From contig DATCEH010000029.1 in assembly GCA_036510225.1 (NCBI GenBank), positions 98,031 through 162,030 on the forward strand: a stretch of DNA of 64,000 bases, in the 5' to 3' direction. The stretch's first letter is position 1. Every line of letters starts with the position of its first letter. This document shows positions 29,153-38,364 of the stretch, piece by piece. The notes under the pieces were generated by a model that worked only from the letters and a program-made list of their open reading frames with translations, searched no databases and was not told the DNA's origin. A program made the position numbers and the translations under genes. The DNA is from Palsa-513 sp036510225. GTDB lineage: Bacteria > Actinomycetota > Thermoleophilia > Solirubrobacterales > Solirubrobacteraceae.

Positions 29153-30780
29153 GCTGCCCCCACACGCAACCGGCCGGCACCCAGCGAGCGGCGCAGACGC
29201 CCCGCGAGCCCCGGACCGGCCTCGCGCACGACGCCCAGCACGAGTAGCGCGAGCAGCGAGACGACGCCGAGCAACCACGCCGGCAGCCCGCCGCTGCCAC
29301 CCCCGCCGGCCGACTCGCGCGCGACCGACTGCAGCAGCGAGAGCGGGCTCACCGAAGCCGACGGCAGGCCGCCGCCGCTCAGCGGCGAGCCCGCGGACTC
29401 GATCAACAGGCCACGCAGACCCGGCGGGGCCAAGCCCCCTCGGCCAGCGGTGCGCTTGGCGAGCTTCGTGCGACCCGCACCGGCGCCGGGAACGCTCGCA
29501 CCGGACGCGAGAGTGCCCGAGACCTTGCCGCGCCCGCCGGCCGCACCCGAAGCACCGGCGCGCGCTCCGGCGGCGCCACCGCCACGGCGCCCGCCCGCGC
29601 TGCCACCACGCCCGCTCCCACCCCCGCCGCCTGAGCGCGCGGAGCCCGAACCCGAGCTAGCGGCATCCGGCGGGACCGACGGCGGAGCACCGGTCTTGCG
29701 CGGCGCGACATGGGAGGTGGGTGCATGGACACTGCCCGAGGCGGCGCCGCTCGACAGCGCCGCGCCGGCGTTCGTGCCGCCCCCCGACAGATTGCTACCG
29801 CCCGTGTCAGTCGACGATCCCGGCCGCGACGCGTTATGCCCGCCCTTCGTCGAGGGCTGGCCGGGGACCGTGCCGCACGGCCCCGGCGTACCCTGCGTCG
29901 GCCCGACGACGACCTGCGCGGCGACCGGCGAGACCCCGGCATTCCCGGCCGCATCCTGCGCAGTCATTCGCACGTCGAACGTGCCCTGCGCCGCAAACAC
30001 ATACGTCGTGCTCGACGAGCCCGAGAACGGAGTCGCCGGAGACCCATCACCGAAATCCCATGAGTACCTCAGCCCATTCGCGTCCGCGGGAGAGCCCGAC
30101 TGCTGCCCCAGAGTCACGACGCCACCGGGCGGAAGTCCGAAATCGACGGACTGGCCGACGCCCGGCGCACACACCGTGAAAACCGGCCCCGGAACACCCA
30201 GCACAGTGCCGTTCACGTAAACATCAACCCGATACAGCCCGCCAGCGCTACCAATACCGGTGTCGTAATTCTCAGAAGCCTCGGTGGCCGACTGGAAATC
30301 GGTCCAGCCGAGAACCCCGGGGATGGACGGGTTCGCGACGGAGAACAGGTCATATAGCGTCCCATCGGCGTTCGAGACCCCGTTAACTATGTCGGCCTGA
30401 GTCGCATAGGCAAAGCCTGCTCCCGCGGGGTTAGGAGGCGTGACCGTCATTGCCGCACCGGCAGTCGCGAGCGTAGAAGGAGCGACGCCCAACACCTCAC
30501 TGAGGCGCCTCAGACTCATGCCGACCAGGGTGGTCTGGACACCGCCCGTGTGGGTGTTTATGCCCAATTGCTCAGGCGAGGAGATATCGACGTTCTGCTC
30601 GATCTCAGCCGATGCGACCAGCGGGGCGGCGTAGGAGCCGGCCGACTCGTGAATCGTGGCCTGAATGCTCGAGTTCGTCGTCCACGGGCTGGTCGCGGCA
30701 GCGGCCGGCGCAACACCGGCGGTAAACACCGCGGCGAGGACGCCGAGCACCCACGCACAGGGCTCACCCACAAGTAGCAC
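29149..30780 (-). CDS. Cell-surface protein with PKD domain, Gly/Ala/Pro-rich linker and C-terminal anchor
   Basis: GTG 30780, preceded by GGAAGG, gives 543 aa with a Sec signal (WVLGVLAAVFTAGVAPAAAA). Residues from about 30 to 205 form a domain of unclear family containing GMSLRRLSEVLGVAPSTL and GGLYRVDVYVNGT; the first stretch recalls, weakly, the molybdopterin-binding SUOX-like fold. A PKD domain (RYSWDFGDGSP and FDVRMTAQDAAGNAG) follows. Then comes about 200 residues of Ser/Gly/Ala-rich linker, and a helix near the C-terminus (LPAWLLGVVSLLALLVLGVV) with a basic tail. The topology puts a large exterior arm on a membrane anchor beside the ExbB-like protein encoded next. Confidence 0.75.
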   Translation of the reverse strand: MLLVGEPCAWVLGVLAAVFTAGVAPAAAATSPWTTNSSIQATIHESAGSYAAPLVASAEIEQNVDISSPEQLGINTHTGGVQTTLVGMSLRRLSEVLGVAPSTLATAGAAMTVTPPNPAGAGFAYATQADIVNGVSNADGTLYDLFSVANPSIPGVLGWTDFQSATEASENYDTGIGSAGGLYRVDVYVNGTVLGVPGPVFTVCAPGVGQSVDFGLPPGGVVTLGQQSGSPADANGLRYSWDFGDGSPATPFSGSSSTTYVFAAQGTFDVRMTAQDAAGNAGVSPVAAQVVVGPTQGTPGPCGTVPGQPSTKGGHNASRPGSSTDTGGSNLSGGGTNAGAALSSGAASGSVHAPTSHVAPRKTGAPPSVPPDAASSGSGSARSGGGGGSGRGGSAGGRRGGGAAGARAGASGAAGGRGKVSGTLASGASVPGAGAGRTKLAKRTAGRGGLAPPGLRGLLIESAGSPLSGGGLPSASVSPLSLLQSVARESAGGGGSGGLPAWLLGVVSLLALLVLGVVREAGPGLAGRLRRSLGAGRLRVGAA

Positions 30781-30802
30781 TCTGCCTTCCCGCCGCTGGC
30801 GG

Positions 30803-31363
30803 CTAGAGCAGCGCGCGGAGAGCCTGATTTGGATAGTTCTCACTCTCAACGGCGAGATAGTGATCGGTGGGCACGGTGAGGATCTGACGGGCGACGCCCC
30901 GAGTGATCGGGGTGCAGCCGCGAGGTGCGTAGGCCCGGCCGAACTCAACCTCCACGTCCGGCCCCGTGTTGTATCCCGGGAGATTGACGAGCGGGATCGC
31001 CCGGCTGATGTGCGCACTCGTCGGCCCGCTGATGCCCGCCACGCCCGTGAACGCCCAGCACACCTTGCCCTGACTCCCGAGGAAGTGCAGCTTGGCGGTG
31101 AGCGAGGCGTGGGAGCTGCCGCCGCCCGCCAGGGCTGCGGTGGCCGTGAGCACGACCGTCAGCGTGCCGTCGGGCGGAGCTTCCGCAGCGGTCGGCGGCG
31201 CCGCCGGCGGCACGAACTTCGGGTTCGTTGCCGTCGTGACCGGCGCGACCTGGTGCGCGGACTGGCCGGATCCGCATGCCCCGAGCGCGAGGCCGGCGAA
31301 CGTCAGCGCAGCGGCGCGGGCGGCCCCGCGCCTCTGCGAACGGCACCCGGTCTGGTCACGCAT
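30803..31363 (-). CDS. CHRD-domain lipoprotein
   Basis: This 186-aa protein starts at ATG 31363, overlapping the end of the sigma-fusion gene by 8 bp. Its signal ends in a lipobox (TFAGLALGAC). The mature part carries a CHRD-like beta domain, with SLTAKLHFLGSQGKVCWAFT followed by GPTSAHI and later GRAYAPRGC. CHRD domains are small extracellular binding folds of unknown ligand. The protein is anchored to the outer membrane-leaflet face by lipid and is made from the same transcript as the surface protein, 22 bp downstream. There are no catalytic residues to point to. Confidence 0.8.
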   Translation of the reverse strand: MRDQTGCRSQRRGAARAAALTFAGLALGACGSGQSAHQVAPVTTATNPKFVPPAAPPTAAEAPPDGTLTVVLTATAALAGGGSSHASLTAKLHFLGSQGKVCWAFTGVAGISGPTSAHISRAIPLVNLPGYNTGPDVEVEFGRAYAPRGCTPITRGVARQILTVPTDHYLAVESENYPNQALRALL

Positions 31364-34300
31364 GCTTCACGGTCAGGTGGCTGGCCTTGGCGCGGGCCTT
31401 GCCTCCCGTCGGCGTGAAGGTAACGGTGATCGCGACGGCGAGGCGCCGCGCCTTCTTCAAGCGGCTCGCGGCTGCCTTCGTCGGACGGACCGTGAGCGCG
31501 ACGGACCCGGCGTGCCGTGCGGTCGCCGTTCCCTTCCCGTAGACGATCTTGACGCTCTTGGCCTTGGCGGTCGTCGCCGTGTTCGTGGCCGTCGAGACGA
31601 AGGTCGCGCGGATGCTGAAGTGACCGGAGCCCGGCGCCTGCACCGCCAGCGTGATCGTCCCGGTCTTCGACGCCTTGGCCTTCGAGGCGAACGTGAATGT
31701 ATTTGACGGCAGCGGTACCGCCAGGGACGCGCTCGCGGCAGTCGCGCGGCCGGCGGAGTTCGACGACGTGACCGCGCACGTCAGGCTGTGGCCGAGGTCG
31801 CCCGTGGCGATCACGAGCTTGACGCCCGTGGCGCCCGCGATCGCGGCGCCGTCGCGCTTCCATTGATAGGCGTAGGTCTGCGGCATCGTCCCCGACCAGA
31901 CTCCTTGCGAGCACGAGACGGAGAAGCCGAGCTTGGCGGTGCCCGAGATTCCGGGTAGCGCCCCGTTGACGGGCGCGGTGGCCGGCGGTACGACTGGCGG
32001 CGGGGTGGTAACCGGGGATGCTGCCGGAATCGCCACTCCCGCGCTCGTCGCCGTCGCGTTGCCGCCGCTGTTCGTGGTGGTCACCGCGCACGTCAGCGTG
32101 TGCCCCTGATCGGCGGCGGCGACGGCGTAGGTTGAGGAGGTGGCGCCGGTGATCGCCTCCGCGTCGCGCAGCCACTGGTAGGCGTCCGTCTGGGGTGTCC
32201 CGCCCGACCATACGCCCGGCGTGCACGTCAACGTCTGCCCGACGGCCGGTGAGCCGCTGACCGCAGGGGGGGTCGTGTTCGCGGGCGCCACCTCGGCGGC
32301 GGTTACGATCGACACGGTTGCGGTGTTCGAGGTCCCTTGACCGTCGGTCGCGTCGAACGTGAAGCCGTCCGCACCGCTAAACCCGGCGGTCGGCGTGTAC
32401 ACGACGCTGCCCGGCGCGCCACCTGCCGAGAGCGTCCCGTTAGCCGGCTGCGTCACCACGTGGTAGGTCAGCGGGTCGCCCGAGTCGCCCGCGGCGTCGC
32501 TGCAGACAAGCGTGACGGTGCTCGTCGCACCGAACGGGAAGTTGAGGTTCTGCGACTGGCAGGTCGGCGGCGTGGCGGCGCCGACGATTATCGTCTGCTG
32601 CACCGTGGGGGCGGGCGCGAAGGTCCCGTTGCCGGCCTGGTCGGCGGCGACGACGCACGACCCCGACCCCGTGAAGGTCAACGTCGCTGTGGGGCTGTCG
32701 ACCGTGCACGGACCGCTGACGACGGTGTAGGAGACGGGAAGCGTCGATGTGGACGTGGCCGCGAGGACAACCGGCGCCTGCCCGAACGTGTACGGGCCGA
32801 GCGGCGGGAACGTGATCGTCTGCCCCGTCTCGATCGAGTAGGTCACCGACTGCGTGGCCACCTGCCCATCGTTGTCGGTCGCCGTGACCGAGAGCGTATG
32901 ACTGCCTACATTGCCGGCGTTGCCCGTAGCACCCGTGAGCGGCCGCCCCGGGAAGACCGTCTGGCCTTCGACGGTTCCGATACACGACGTCACGCTGGTC
33001 CCGGCTCCCGCCTGGCAGCTGAAATCGAACGCGGCCGGCCCGTTGGTCGGGTAGACGCCGCCCTGAACGGGCGTGGTGATCGTCACCGTGGGCGGCGGCG
33101 CAGGCGCAGCGATCGAGATCGTATCGGTCGCCGTGTTCGAGTCACCCTCGCTGTTGGTCGCCTTGAATGTAAAGCTGTCGCTCCCGTTGTTGCCGGCGGA
33201 GGGCGTGTACGTAAAGGCGCACGGCAGTCCGTTGAACGAGGAGAGCGATCCTTGGGACGGCCCTGAGAGGACAGTGCACGTCACCGGATCCACCGGGTTG
33301 AACTGCTGATCGCAGGCGAGGCCGACCGTGCCGCCGGTCGCCGGGAGGCTGTAGCTCCCGTCCGAGCACGTCGGAGCCGCCGGGCTCAAGACCCCGTACG
33401 AGTGCGTCGCGGTCGCGGTCTGCCCGTCCGACTGAGTGGCGCTCACGGTGAACTTGTAGGCCCCCGGCTTTGACGTGTCGACCGGATCCCCGCTGCTCAC
33501 GCCCACGACCGCCGACGCAGTCGTGACCGCCCCGCTGCAGCCGGTGATCGTGGCACCGGTGTCCGCCGCGCAGCTGAATTGGAAGGTCGGGTCCGACGGG
33601 TCGTTCGCAGGGTACTTCTGCCCATCGGTCGGTGCGGCGATCGTGACGGTCGGCGGACCGATGACGGGCGCGGACAGCGTGAGCAGCGTGATCGAGCCAA
33701 ACGTGCCCGTCGCCTCGGAGTCCGAAGCCGTCGCCACGCACGAAGTCGCGGTCATGCAGGCGATGCCTCCGAATACGGAGACGTTGAAGATGTTGGGGTC
33801 GTACTGGACAGCGCCAAGCGTCCCGTCCTGATGCACGGTCACCAGCGCCGCGGCGCCGTCTCCGTTGTTGTCGGTGCCCTGACCAACCGCGACACAGTCG
33901 CTCGACCCCGGCGGACACGTGATCGCGGTGAGCTGGACAGTCCCGGCGACCTGCACCGGCGTCTGCGGCGTCCCGTTCACGATCGGAGCGATCAGCCCCT
34001 CGCTTGGGCCATTGTCCTCGCCGGCCGCGAAGCAGTTGCCCGGTCCGTAGCAAGTGAGCGCGAGGACCTGCTGACTCGAACTAAGCCCGAGCGACTGCAC
34101 AGCCGAGACCGTGTCACCCGTCACCGTGACGAAATCGGCGTCGCCGTTCGTGTCTGCGCCCTCGACCAGGCAATCACCAACCGCCCAGCAGGCGACATAG
34201 AACGGGTTGATCGCGGCGGGCAGGTCGATCGGCGTCTGCGGAACGCCGTGGTCCACCGGTACGAACTCGTTCGTATAGGTCGGAGCTGGGCCGTCCCCCA

Positions 34301-35891
34301 CCGCGGCGCACTGATCGCTCCCGGGCGGGCACGCGAAAGCGCTCGCGGAAAAGTTCTCGAGCGGCGCGTCGGCTTCGGGGACGCCGGCATCGATCGGCAC
34401 CAGCTCGGTGTCCGGGCTGCCGTCCGCTACCGCGTAGCAGTCGCTGCCGCCGGAGTCGCAGGCGACGGTCGACAGCTGAGGGTTGCCGAGGCCGGCCACG
34501 TCCTGCTCGCTCCCCGGCACTCCGTCGGTGATCGGCACGACCGCGCCGGCGCTTTGTGCCGCGTTCGGCCCGACCGCGACGCAGTCGTGCGCGCTCGAGC
34601 ACGCGACCGCGTTGAGCTGGTATGCCGTATTTGCGATGTCCTGCGGCGCGCCGAACGTCGGCGGCGAATCGGCAGGCGCCACAGCTGCGGCCCTGGCGAT
34701 CGCGGGCCTGACACTCGATCTCGTCGCGGATGCCGACGACGATCCCGAGTTCGGATTCGTCCGCGCGCCACCGTTTGAGCTGCGCACGTGCGTGGGCCGC
34801 GGCACGCGGGCAGCGTGGTGCTCGTGGGCGGGACGAACTGGCGCATCCGCGACTGTGAGCCGCGCCGCCGTTGGCGGGTGCGCAGCGCGGTGCGCGGAGC
34901 CCGCGAGCATCGCGGGTGCCGCAATCGCCACGGCGGCCCCGGCCGCGACGACGGCGCAGACAACGGCGAGGCAGATCCCTCCAGCGTTCCCACCGACGGA
35001 GGCGACGCCGGCGGCGGCCGACGTGGCGCCGACCCCGCCGTGAGCGCCGCCGAAGAAGCCGGAAAGCTTGCCGCGCAGCGCCTGCGCACCGCCGGAGAAC
35101 CAGCCGAACGGCATCGTCAGCAATGCGATCGCGCGCTCGCGCAGCGTGCGCCGCCGCGCCTTCCACGCAGCCCAGCAGTCCTCGCAGCCGGCGATGTGGA
35201 AGAGGACCTGCTCGTAGCGCGCCTGGTCCAAGGCGGTACTCAGGCCGTCGCCACGACGGTCAGCGGTCGCGAGAATGAAATCGTCGAGGCCTGCCAACCG
35301 GTCGGAGCAGACCTCGCCACGAGCGCGCTGATCGGCGAACTCCGCCATCCGCCGGCGTGCCCGCTGCGAGACCTTCTTCGTCTTCTCCGCATTCCACCCC
35401 AATGCCTCGGCGAGGCCGCGCGGCTGGCCGCCCGGCGGCAGCGACCCGGAGAGGATCTGGTCATACCAAGCCTCGGCCCAACGGCGCTGATCGCCGCGCA
35501 GCTGGCTGAGCAACTCGCGCACACGCCATGCCGCGCGGCTCTCCTCAGAATCGTCCTCGGTGAAATCAGCGGAGGCACTCAAAGAGAGGGCCTGGGCGTG
35601 GTCGTCGATCGCGACCGGATCGCGACGCCGCGCCGCCGCGGACTGCTGCTCGTTGAGGAGACGGTGCTTGGCATAGAGGATCCAGGAGTCCTTGACCCGC
35701 TTGGGCTCGCCGAGGTGCTGGCCCGCGGCGACGAGCTGCGCCAGAGCTTCGTCGACGGCGTCGGCGATCGCCGACGAGCCGGCCGACGGCGCCTGTGCGA
35801 GCACGGCGGCCGTGACGGTCGTGCGCATCGCGAGCAGGGCCCGCTCGCGCTCGAACTGCTCCTGTCGCCCGTGCGCCTCGAAGGCGCTCAT
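31356..35891 (-). CDS. Sigma-factor-like domain fused to zinc-finger anti-sigma, membrane helix and giant ectodomain
   Basis: The 1511-aa protein joins parts usually found on separate chains. Residues 1-185 look like an ECF-type sigma factor: a helical region 2-like part (WILYAKHRLLNEQQSAA), then a region 4-like HTH (GLAEALGWNAEKTKKVSQRA). Residues 232-239 carry a zinc-binding H-x3-C-x2-C (FHIAGCEDCW) of anti-sigma type. A membrane helix spans about 306-330. The ectodomain of about 1150 residues has seven or so short repeats with CxxxxDCxAVG-like motifs (a probable beta-propeller), then Ig/cadherin-like repeats and a basic C-terminal domain. ECF groups with fused zinc-finger and membrane extensions are known, but few are studied. 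It probably reports envelope state to transcription. Confidence 0.8.
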   Translation of the reverse strand: MSAFEAHGRQEQFERERALLAMRTTVTAAVLAQAPSAGSSAIADAVDEALAQLVAAGQHLGEPKRVKDSWILYAKHRLLNEQQSAAARRRDPVAIDDHAQALSLSASADFTEDDSEESRAAWRVRELLSQLRGDQRRWAEAWYDQILSGSLPPGGQPRGLAEALGWNAEKTKKVSQRARRRMAEFADQRARGEVCSDRLAGLDDFILATADRRGDGLSTALDQARYEQVLFHIAGCEDCWAAWKARRRTLRERAIALLTMPFGWFSGGAQALRGKLSGFFGGAHGGVGATSAAAGVASVGGNAGGICLAVVCAVVAAGAAVAIAAPAMLAGSAHRAAHPPTAARLTVADAPVRPAHEHHAARVPRPTHVRSSNGGARTNPNSGSSSASATRSSVRPAIARAAAVAPADSPPTFGAPQDIANTAYQLNAVACSSAHDCVAVGPNAAQSAGAVVPITDGVPGSEQDVAGLGNPQLSTVACDSGGSDCYAVADGSPDTELVPIDAGVPEADAPLENFSASAFACPPGSDQCAAVGDGPAPTYTNEFVPVDHGVPQTPIDLPAAINPFYVACWAVGDCLVEGADTNGDADFVTVTGDTVSAVQSLGLSSSQQVLALTCYGPGNCFAAGEDNGPSEGLIAPIVNGTPQTPVQVAGTVQLTAITCPPGSSDCVAVGQGTDNNGDGAAALVTVHQDGTLGAVQYDPNIFNVSVFGGIACMTATSCVATASDSEATGTFGSITLLTLSAPVIGPPTVTIAAPTDGQKYPANDPSDPTFQFSCAADTGATITGCSGAVTTASAVVGVSSGDPVDTSKPGAYKFTVSATQSDGQTATATHSYGVLSPAAPTCSDGSYSLPATGGTVGLACDQQFNPVDPVTCTVLSGPSQGSLSSFNGLPCAFTYTPSAGNNGSDSFTFKATNSEGDSNTATDTISIAAPAPPPTVTITTPVQGGVYPTNGPAAFDFSCQAGAGTSVTSCIGTVEGQTVFPGRPLTGATGNAGNVGSHTLSVTATDNDGQVATQSVTYSIETGQTITFPPLGPYTFGQAPVVLAATSTSTLPVSYTVVSGPCTVDSPTATLTFTGSGSCVVAADQAGNGTFAPAPTVQQTIIVGAATPPTCQSQNLNFPFGATSTVTLVCSDAAGDSGDPLTYHVVTQPANGTLSAGGAPGSVVYTPTAGFSGADGFTFDATDGQGTSNTATVSIVTAAEVAPANTTPPAVSGSPAVGQTLTCTPGVWSGGTPQTDAYQWLRDAEAITGATSSTYAVAAADQGHTLTCAVTTTNSGGNATATSAGVAIPAASPVTTPPPVVPPATAPVNGALPGISGTAKLGFSVSCSQGVWSGTMPQTYAYQWKRDGAAIAGATGVKLVIATGDLGHSLTCAVTSSNSAGRATAASASLAVPLPSNTFTFASKAKASKTGTITLAVQAPGSGHFSIRATFVSTATNTATTAKAKSVKIVYGKGTATARHAGSVALTVRPTKAAASRLKKARRLAVAITVTFTPTGGKARAKASHLTVKHA

Positions 35892-36127
35892 ACCTCGCGC
35901 TCCTCCTGGCGGCGACGCAGAACCTCGAACAGCGCCCGGTCAAACGCGCGCCACGGCCGCCCCGGGCCGGACGACCGCGTCGAACGGATCTCCTCAGCCA
36001 AGTAGCGGCGGTAGAGCCCCCTTGCCTCGTCGCTGAGCACCTCAAGCATCCCTTCGATCACAGGATCAGATTGACCGGCAAGCCACGCCGGCTCCGGAAA
36101 CCGCTCCGGGTCGACGAAAGCCTCCAT
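35888..36127 (-). CDS. 79-aa protein coupled to the sigma-fusion gene
   Basis: ATG 36127 gives a 79-aa acidic and helical protein (MEAFVDPERFPEPAWLAGQS to the basic end RRRQEEREV). Its stop overlaps the start of the sigma-fusion gene (ATGA), which implies balanced production. No signal, membrane helix or known domain is visible. The frame extends to 36235 but the added part lacks protein character, and no clear ribosome site precedes 36127, so translation may be leaderless. As first gene of the 16-kb operon it could be a cofactor or antagonist of the sigma domain; this is inference. Confidence 0.6.
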   Translation of the reverse strand: MEAFVDPERFPEPAWLAGQSDPVIEGMLEVLSDEARGLYRRYLAEEIRSTRSSGPGRPWRAFDRALFEVLRRRQEEREV

Positions 36128-37435
36128 ATTGCTTAAACAAAGTCGCCCTCGTAAAGGGGACATCTGTCGAAGCGCGAGGGTCGCAAAGCCGCGGCTCAAG
36201 ACACCAGGCGCCGGCACCGAATCGCGTCTCCTCATGAAGTCGCGGAGCCAGGCGACTTACCCCGCGTCGGCGTCGAGCGACCATGGCTCTCGGGCGGCGC
36301 GAGCCGCCGCAGCCCAACCCTCCGAGCGTTCTCGATCCGGTCACCAGCGGTCCCGAGCATACCGGGCACGCCGAGATATCTCCTATGCAATCGCGTCGCG
36401 CCGTCGCGACAGCCGATTGTGGCCCAGCCCTGCGTCAGGCCGGTTCGATGGCCTCGCCGGCGCTAGACGCCGTTCCGCGGGTGGCTGTGTGGCCGGCCCG
36501 ACGATCCGCGACCGCGCGATCCAACACGCGCGCCGCGATCGGCTGTAGGAGACCTTCACGAGGTGCGGTCGACGAATGCTGTGGGCGACGATCTCGGCCT
36601 CGGCTGGCGGCATCCCGGGGTCGCGACGACGAGCACGCGCTCGCCGGTTCCGTGCGGATCCATCACGCCCGAGCTGCGTTGCCGCCGGGTGCGCGGATCG
36701 TGATCGCGTGAACGGCCAAGCACCGCTTAGACACCAGCCCCACCCATCCCGTGGCCCCTCTACCAATGCATTACATAGCCCTCAGGCGGGTCCCAGCTTA
36801 CATCGACAGCAGGCCCGCGGCCAACCCGTGACCAGGGCGACAGTCCGCGCCGCCCAGCCCGAGAGGTTCGCGTTCAGCGTGAGCGGCGTCGGGAGGCAGC
36901 CGGTCGTGACGACCCCCGGCGTGAGGCCGCCGCGGCCCGGGCCGCGCGAGGGATGCGTTGGCGAGCAGCTGCCTCGCGCCGCCGGCGACCAGTCGCGGCA
37001 GGTCAGCCTGCCACGCGAGGCCGTGCGAGCCGACGCGCGCGACGGCTGCGCTGACCGACTGACCGACGGAATCCGGGCCGATCGCGAACAGCGCGGGTAT
37101 TCCAACCACCGCAACTACCGGCCGCGCAGCGCGTGCGGCGCCGTCTGGAGCGTCACCACACTGCCCGGCTGACCGTCCGCGCCGGTCCTCGCCTTTGGCT
37201 CGACGTCAGCGGCGGCCGCGGTCGTTGAACGAGCCGACGACCTTCGCCCGGGGGCGCTCACCCGAAGAGCCCGCTGTGCAGCAGCCCATGAGTCGGTCGC
37301 GTCGGCGCCCGCGATGCCGGCGACGGCCACCGTGCCCGCGGGGTGACGTAGGCGCGCGCACCCGGCGCCCGTGTGACGATGCCAGAACCCAACCGTACTG
37401 TTGAGGCAATGCGAAGCCCCACGACGGACCCCAAG
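36128..37435. other. Gene-poor stretch with only degraded fragments
   Basis: No frame here carries a complete protein-like sequence. Short stretches on the minus strand, such as PPAEAEIVAHSIRRPHLVKV (about 36570-36630) and GIPALFAIGPDSVGQSVSAA (about 37040-37100), look like remnants of decayed genes but shift frame within 100-200 bp. The promoter of the 16-kb minus-strand operon should lie at the left edge of this stretch; I see no convincing -35/-10 pair. Confidence 0.5.
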
Positions 37436-37797
37436 ATGCATTCGCGGCGGACCGCAGCGATCACGCTGGCAAGCCCGGCCGTCACTGGGACAGTCCTGGC
37501 GCTCATCGCCAGCGGCTGCGGCGACGCGCGCGCATGCCAACGACCGGCCCGAGACCGCCAGCGCCTCACCTAGCCCCGGCAAACGCCATGCCGCCGGTGC
37601 ATGTCAACCGACCCTTGAGCATCGCGATGACGACGAGCTGCGCCGAGGTCACGGCCACGGTCGGAGGATCCGACGCCCAGGACTGCGACTACCTCCTGAG
37701 CAACCGAAGCCGGTATAGCTGCACCACCAGCGCGCCTACGCGCCAGCCAGCTACCGCGATCGCAATCGAACACGCGAGCGACTGCCGCCGGTTTTGA
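37436..37797 (+). pseudogene. Frameshifted small lipoprotein gene
   Basis: ATG 37436 opens a frame with a lipoprotein signal (MHSRRTAAITLASPAVTGTV, lipobox IASGC), which stops at 37573. The continuation lies in another frame from about 37534 to TGA 37797. It reads MPPVHVNRPLSIAMTTSCAE, then DCDYLLSNRSRY and CTT, a coherent secreted domain. One indel around 37520-37540 explains the split. The family is not recognised. It could be a true pseudogene or a sequencing error. Confidence 0.6.
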
Positions 37798-37969
37798 TCT
37801 CCTGCCGCGACATCGCGGTCCCCAGCGGGGACGATCCGGCTCAACGCTGCCGTCGCCCCGGCGCCACCCTCTTGTGCTCTGCGCGCTGCGCACGCCCCAT
37901 TCCTCGCCAAGGACGGTCCGACTGGGAGCGGCTCGGTAACAGGCATGACCGACGCGCGGGCCGCGGCGG

Positions 37970-38364
37970 TCATGGCCGGGTGACGCGGCGGTCGACGCTG
38001 CTCCAGCGCCGATCGAACGTCCAGACCAGATCGGCATGGATCAGATCGGCGACGACAAGAGCTATTGCGGCGGGGAGGCTCAGGGCGCAGTGGCGCGCCT
38101 TCAGGTTCGCCGCGCCGTCGGCGATCGACGCGGTGAGGGGGATCGTTGCGCACCCGTCGACGAAGTCCCGTGCGCTCGCCAATGCCGAGCCGCCGATCCG
38201 GGCCGGGCCGGGCCAACAAGGATCTCCGCTCGTGTCGTGGCCGCGAGCACCAGCTCGTCGCTTGTCGCCCCGGCGAGAGCGGCGCACGCCGCCTCGTGAC
38301 GGGTGTCATCGGCAGCGAGTGCGGCGATCGCCACGCCCGCGTCGATGACGATCAGTCGTGCCAC
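37970..38364 (-). pseudogene. vapC: VapC-type PIN-domain toxin, broken by a frameshift
   Basis: GTG 38364 starts a PIN domain (ARLIVIDAGVAIAALAADD, with the first catalytic Asp, then TTRAEILVG with the Glu). The frame then shifts in a run of GGCCC repeats at 38197-38214. The rest of the fold continues in a second frame (SALASARDFVDGCATIPLTA, then HADLVWTFDRRW with the last acidic residue) to TGA 37972-37970. All PIN acidic positions are present across the two frames, so only the indel breaks it. The start overlaps the end of a VapB-like gene by 13 bp, as in toxin-antitoxin operons. Confidence 0.75.

Noticed and set aside
28514..30220. 568-codon plus-strand frame opposite the ExbB-like and PKD genes
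   Set aside because: It is antisense to two coupled genes with recognisable domains and has low-complexity Pro/Ala/Arg content.
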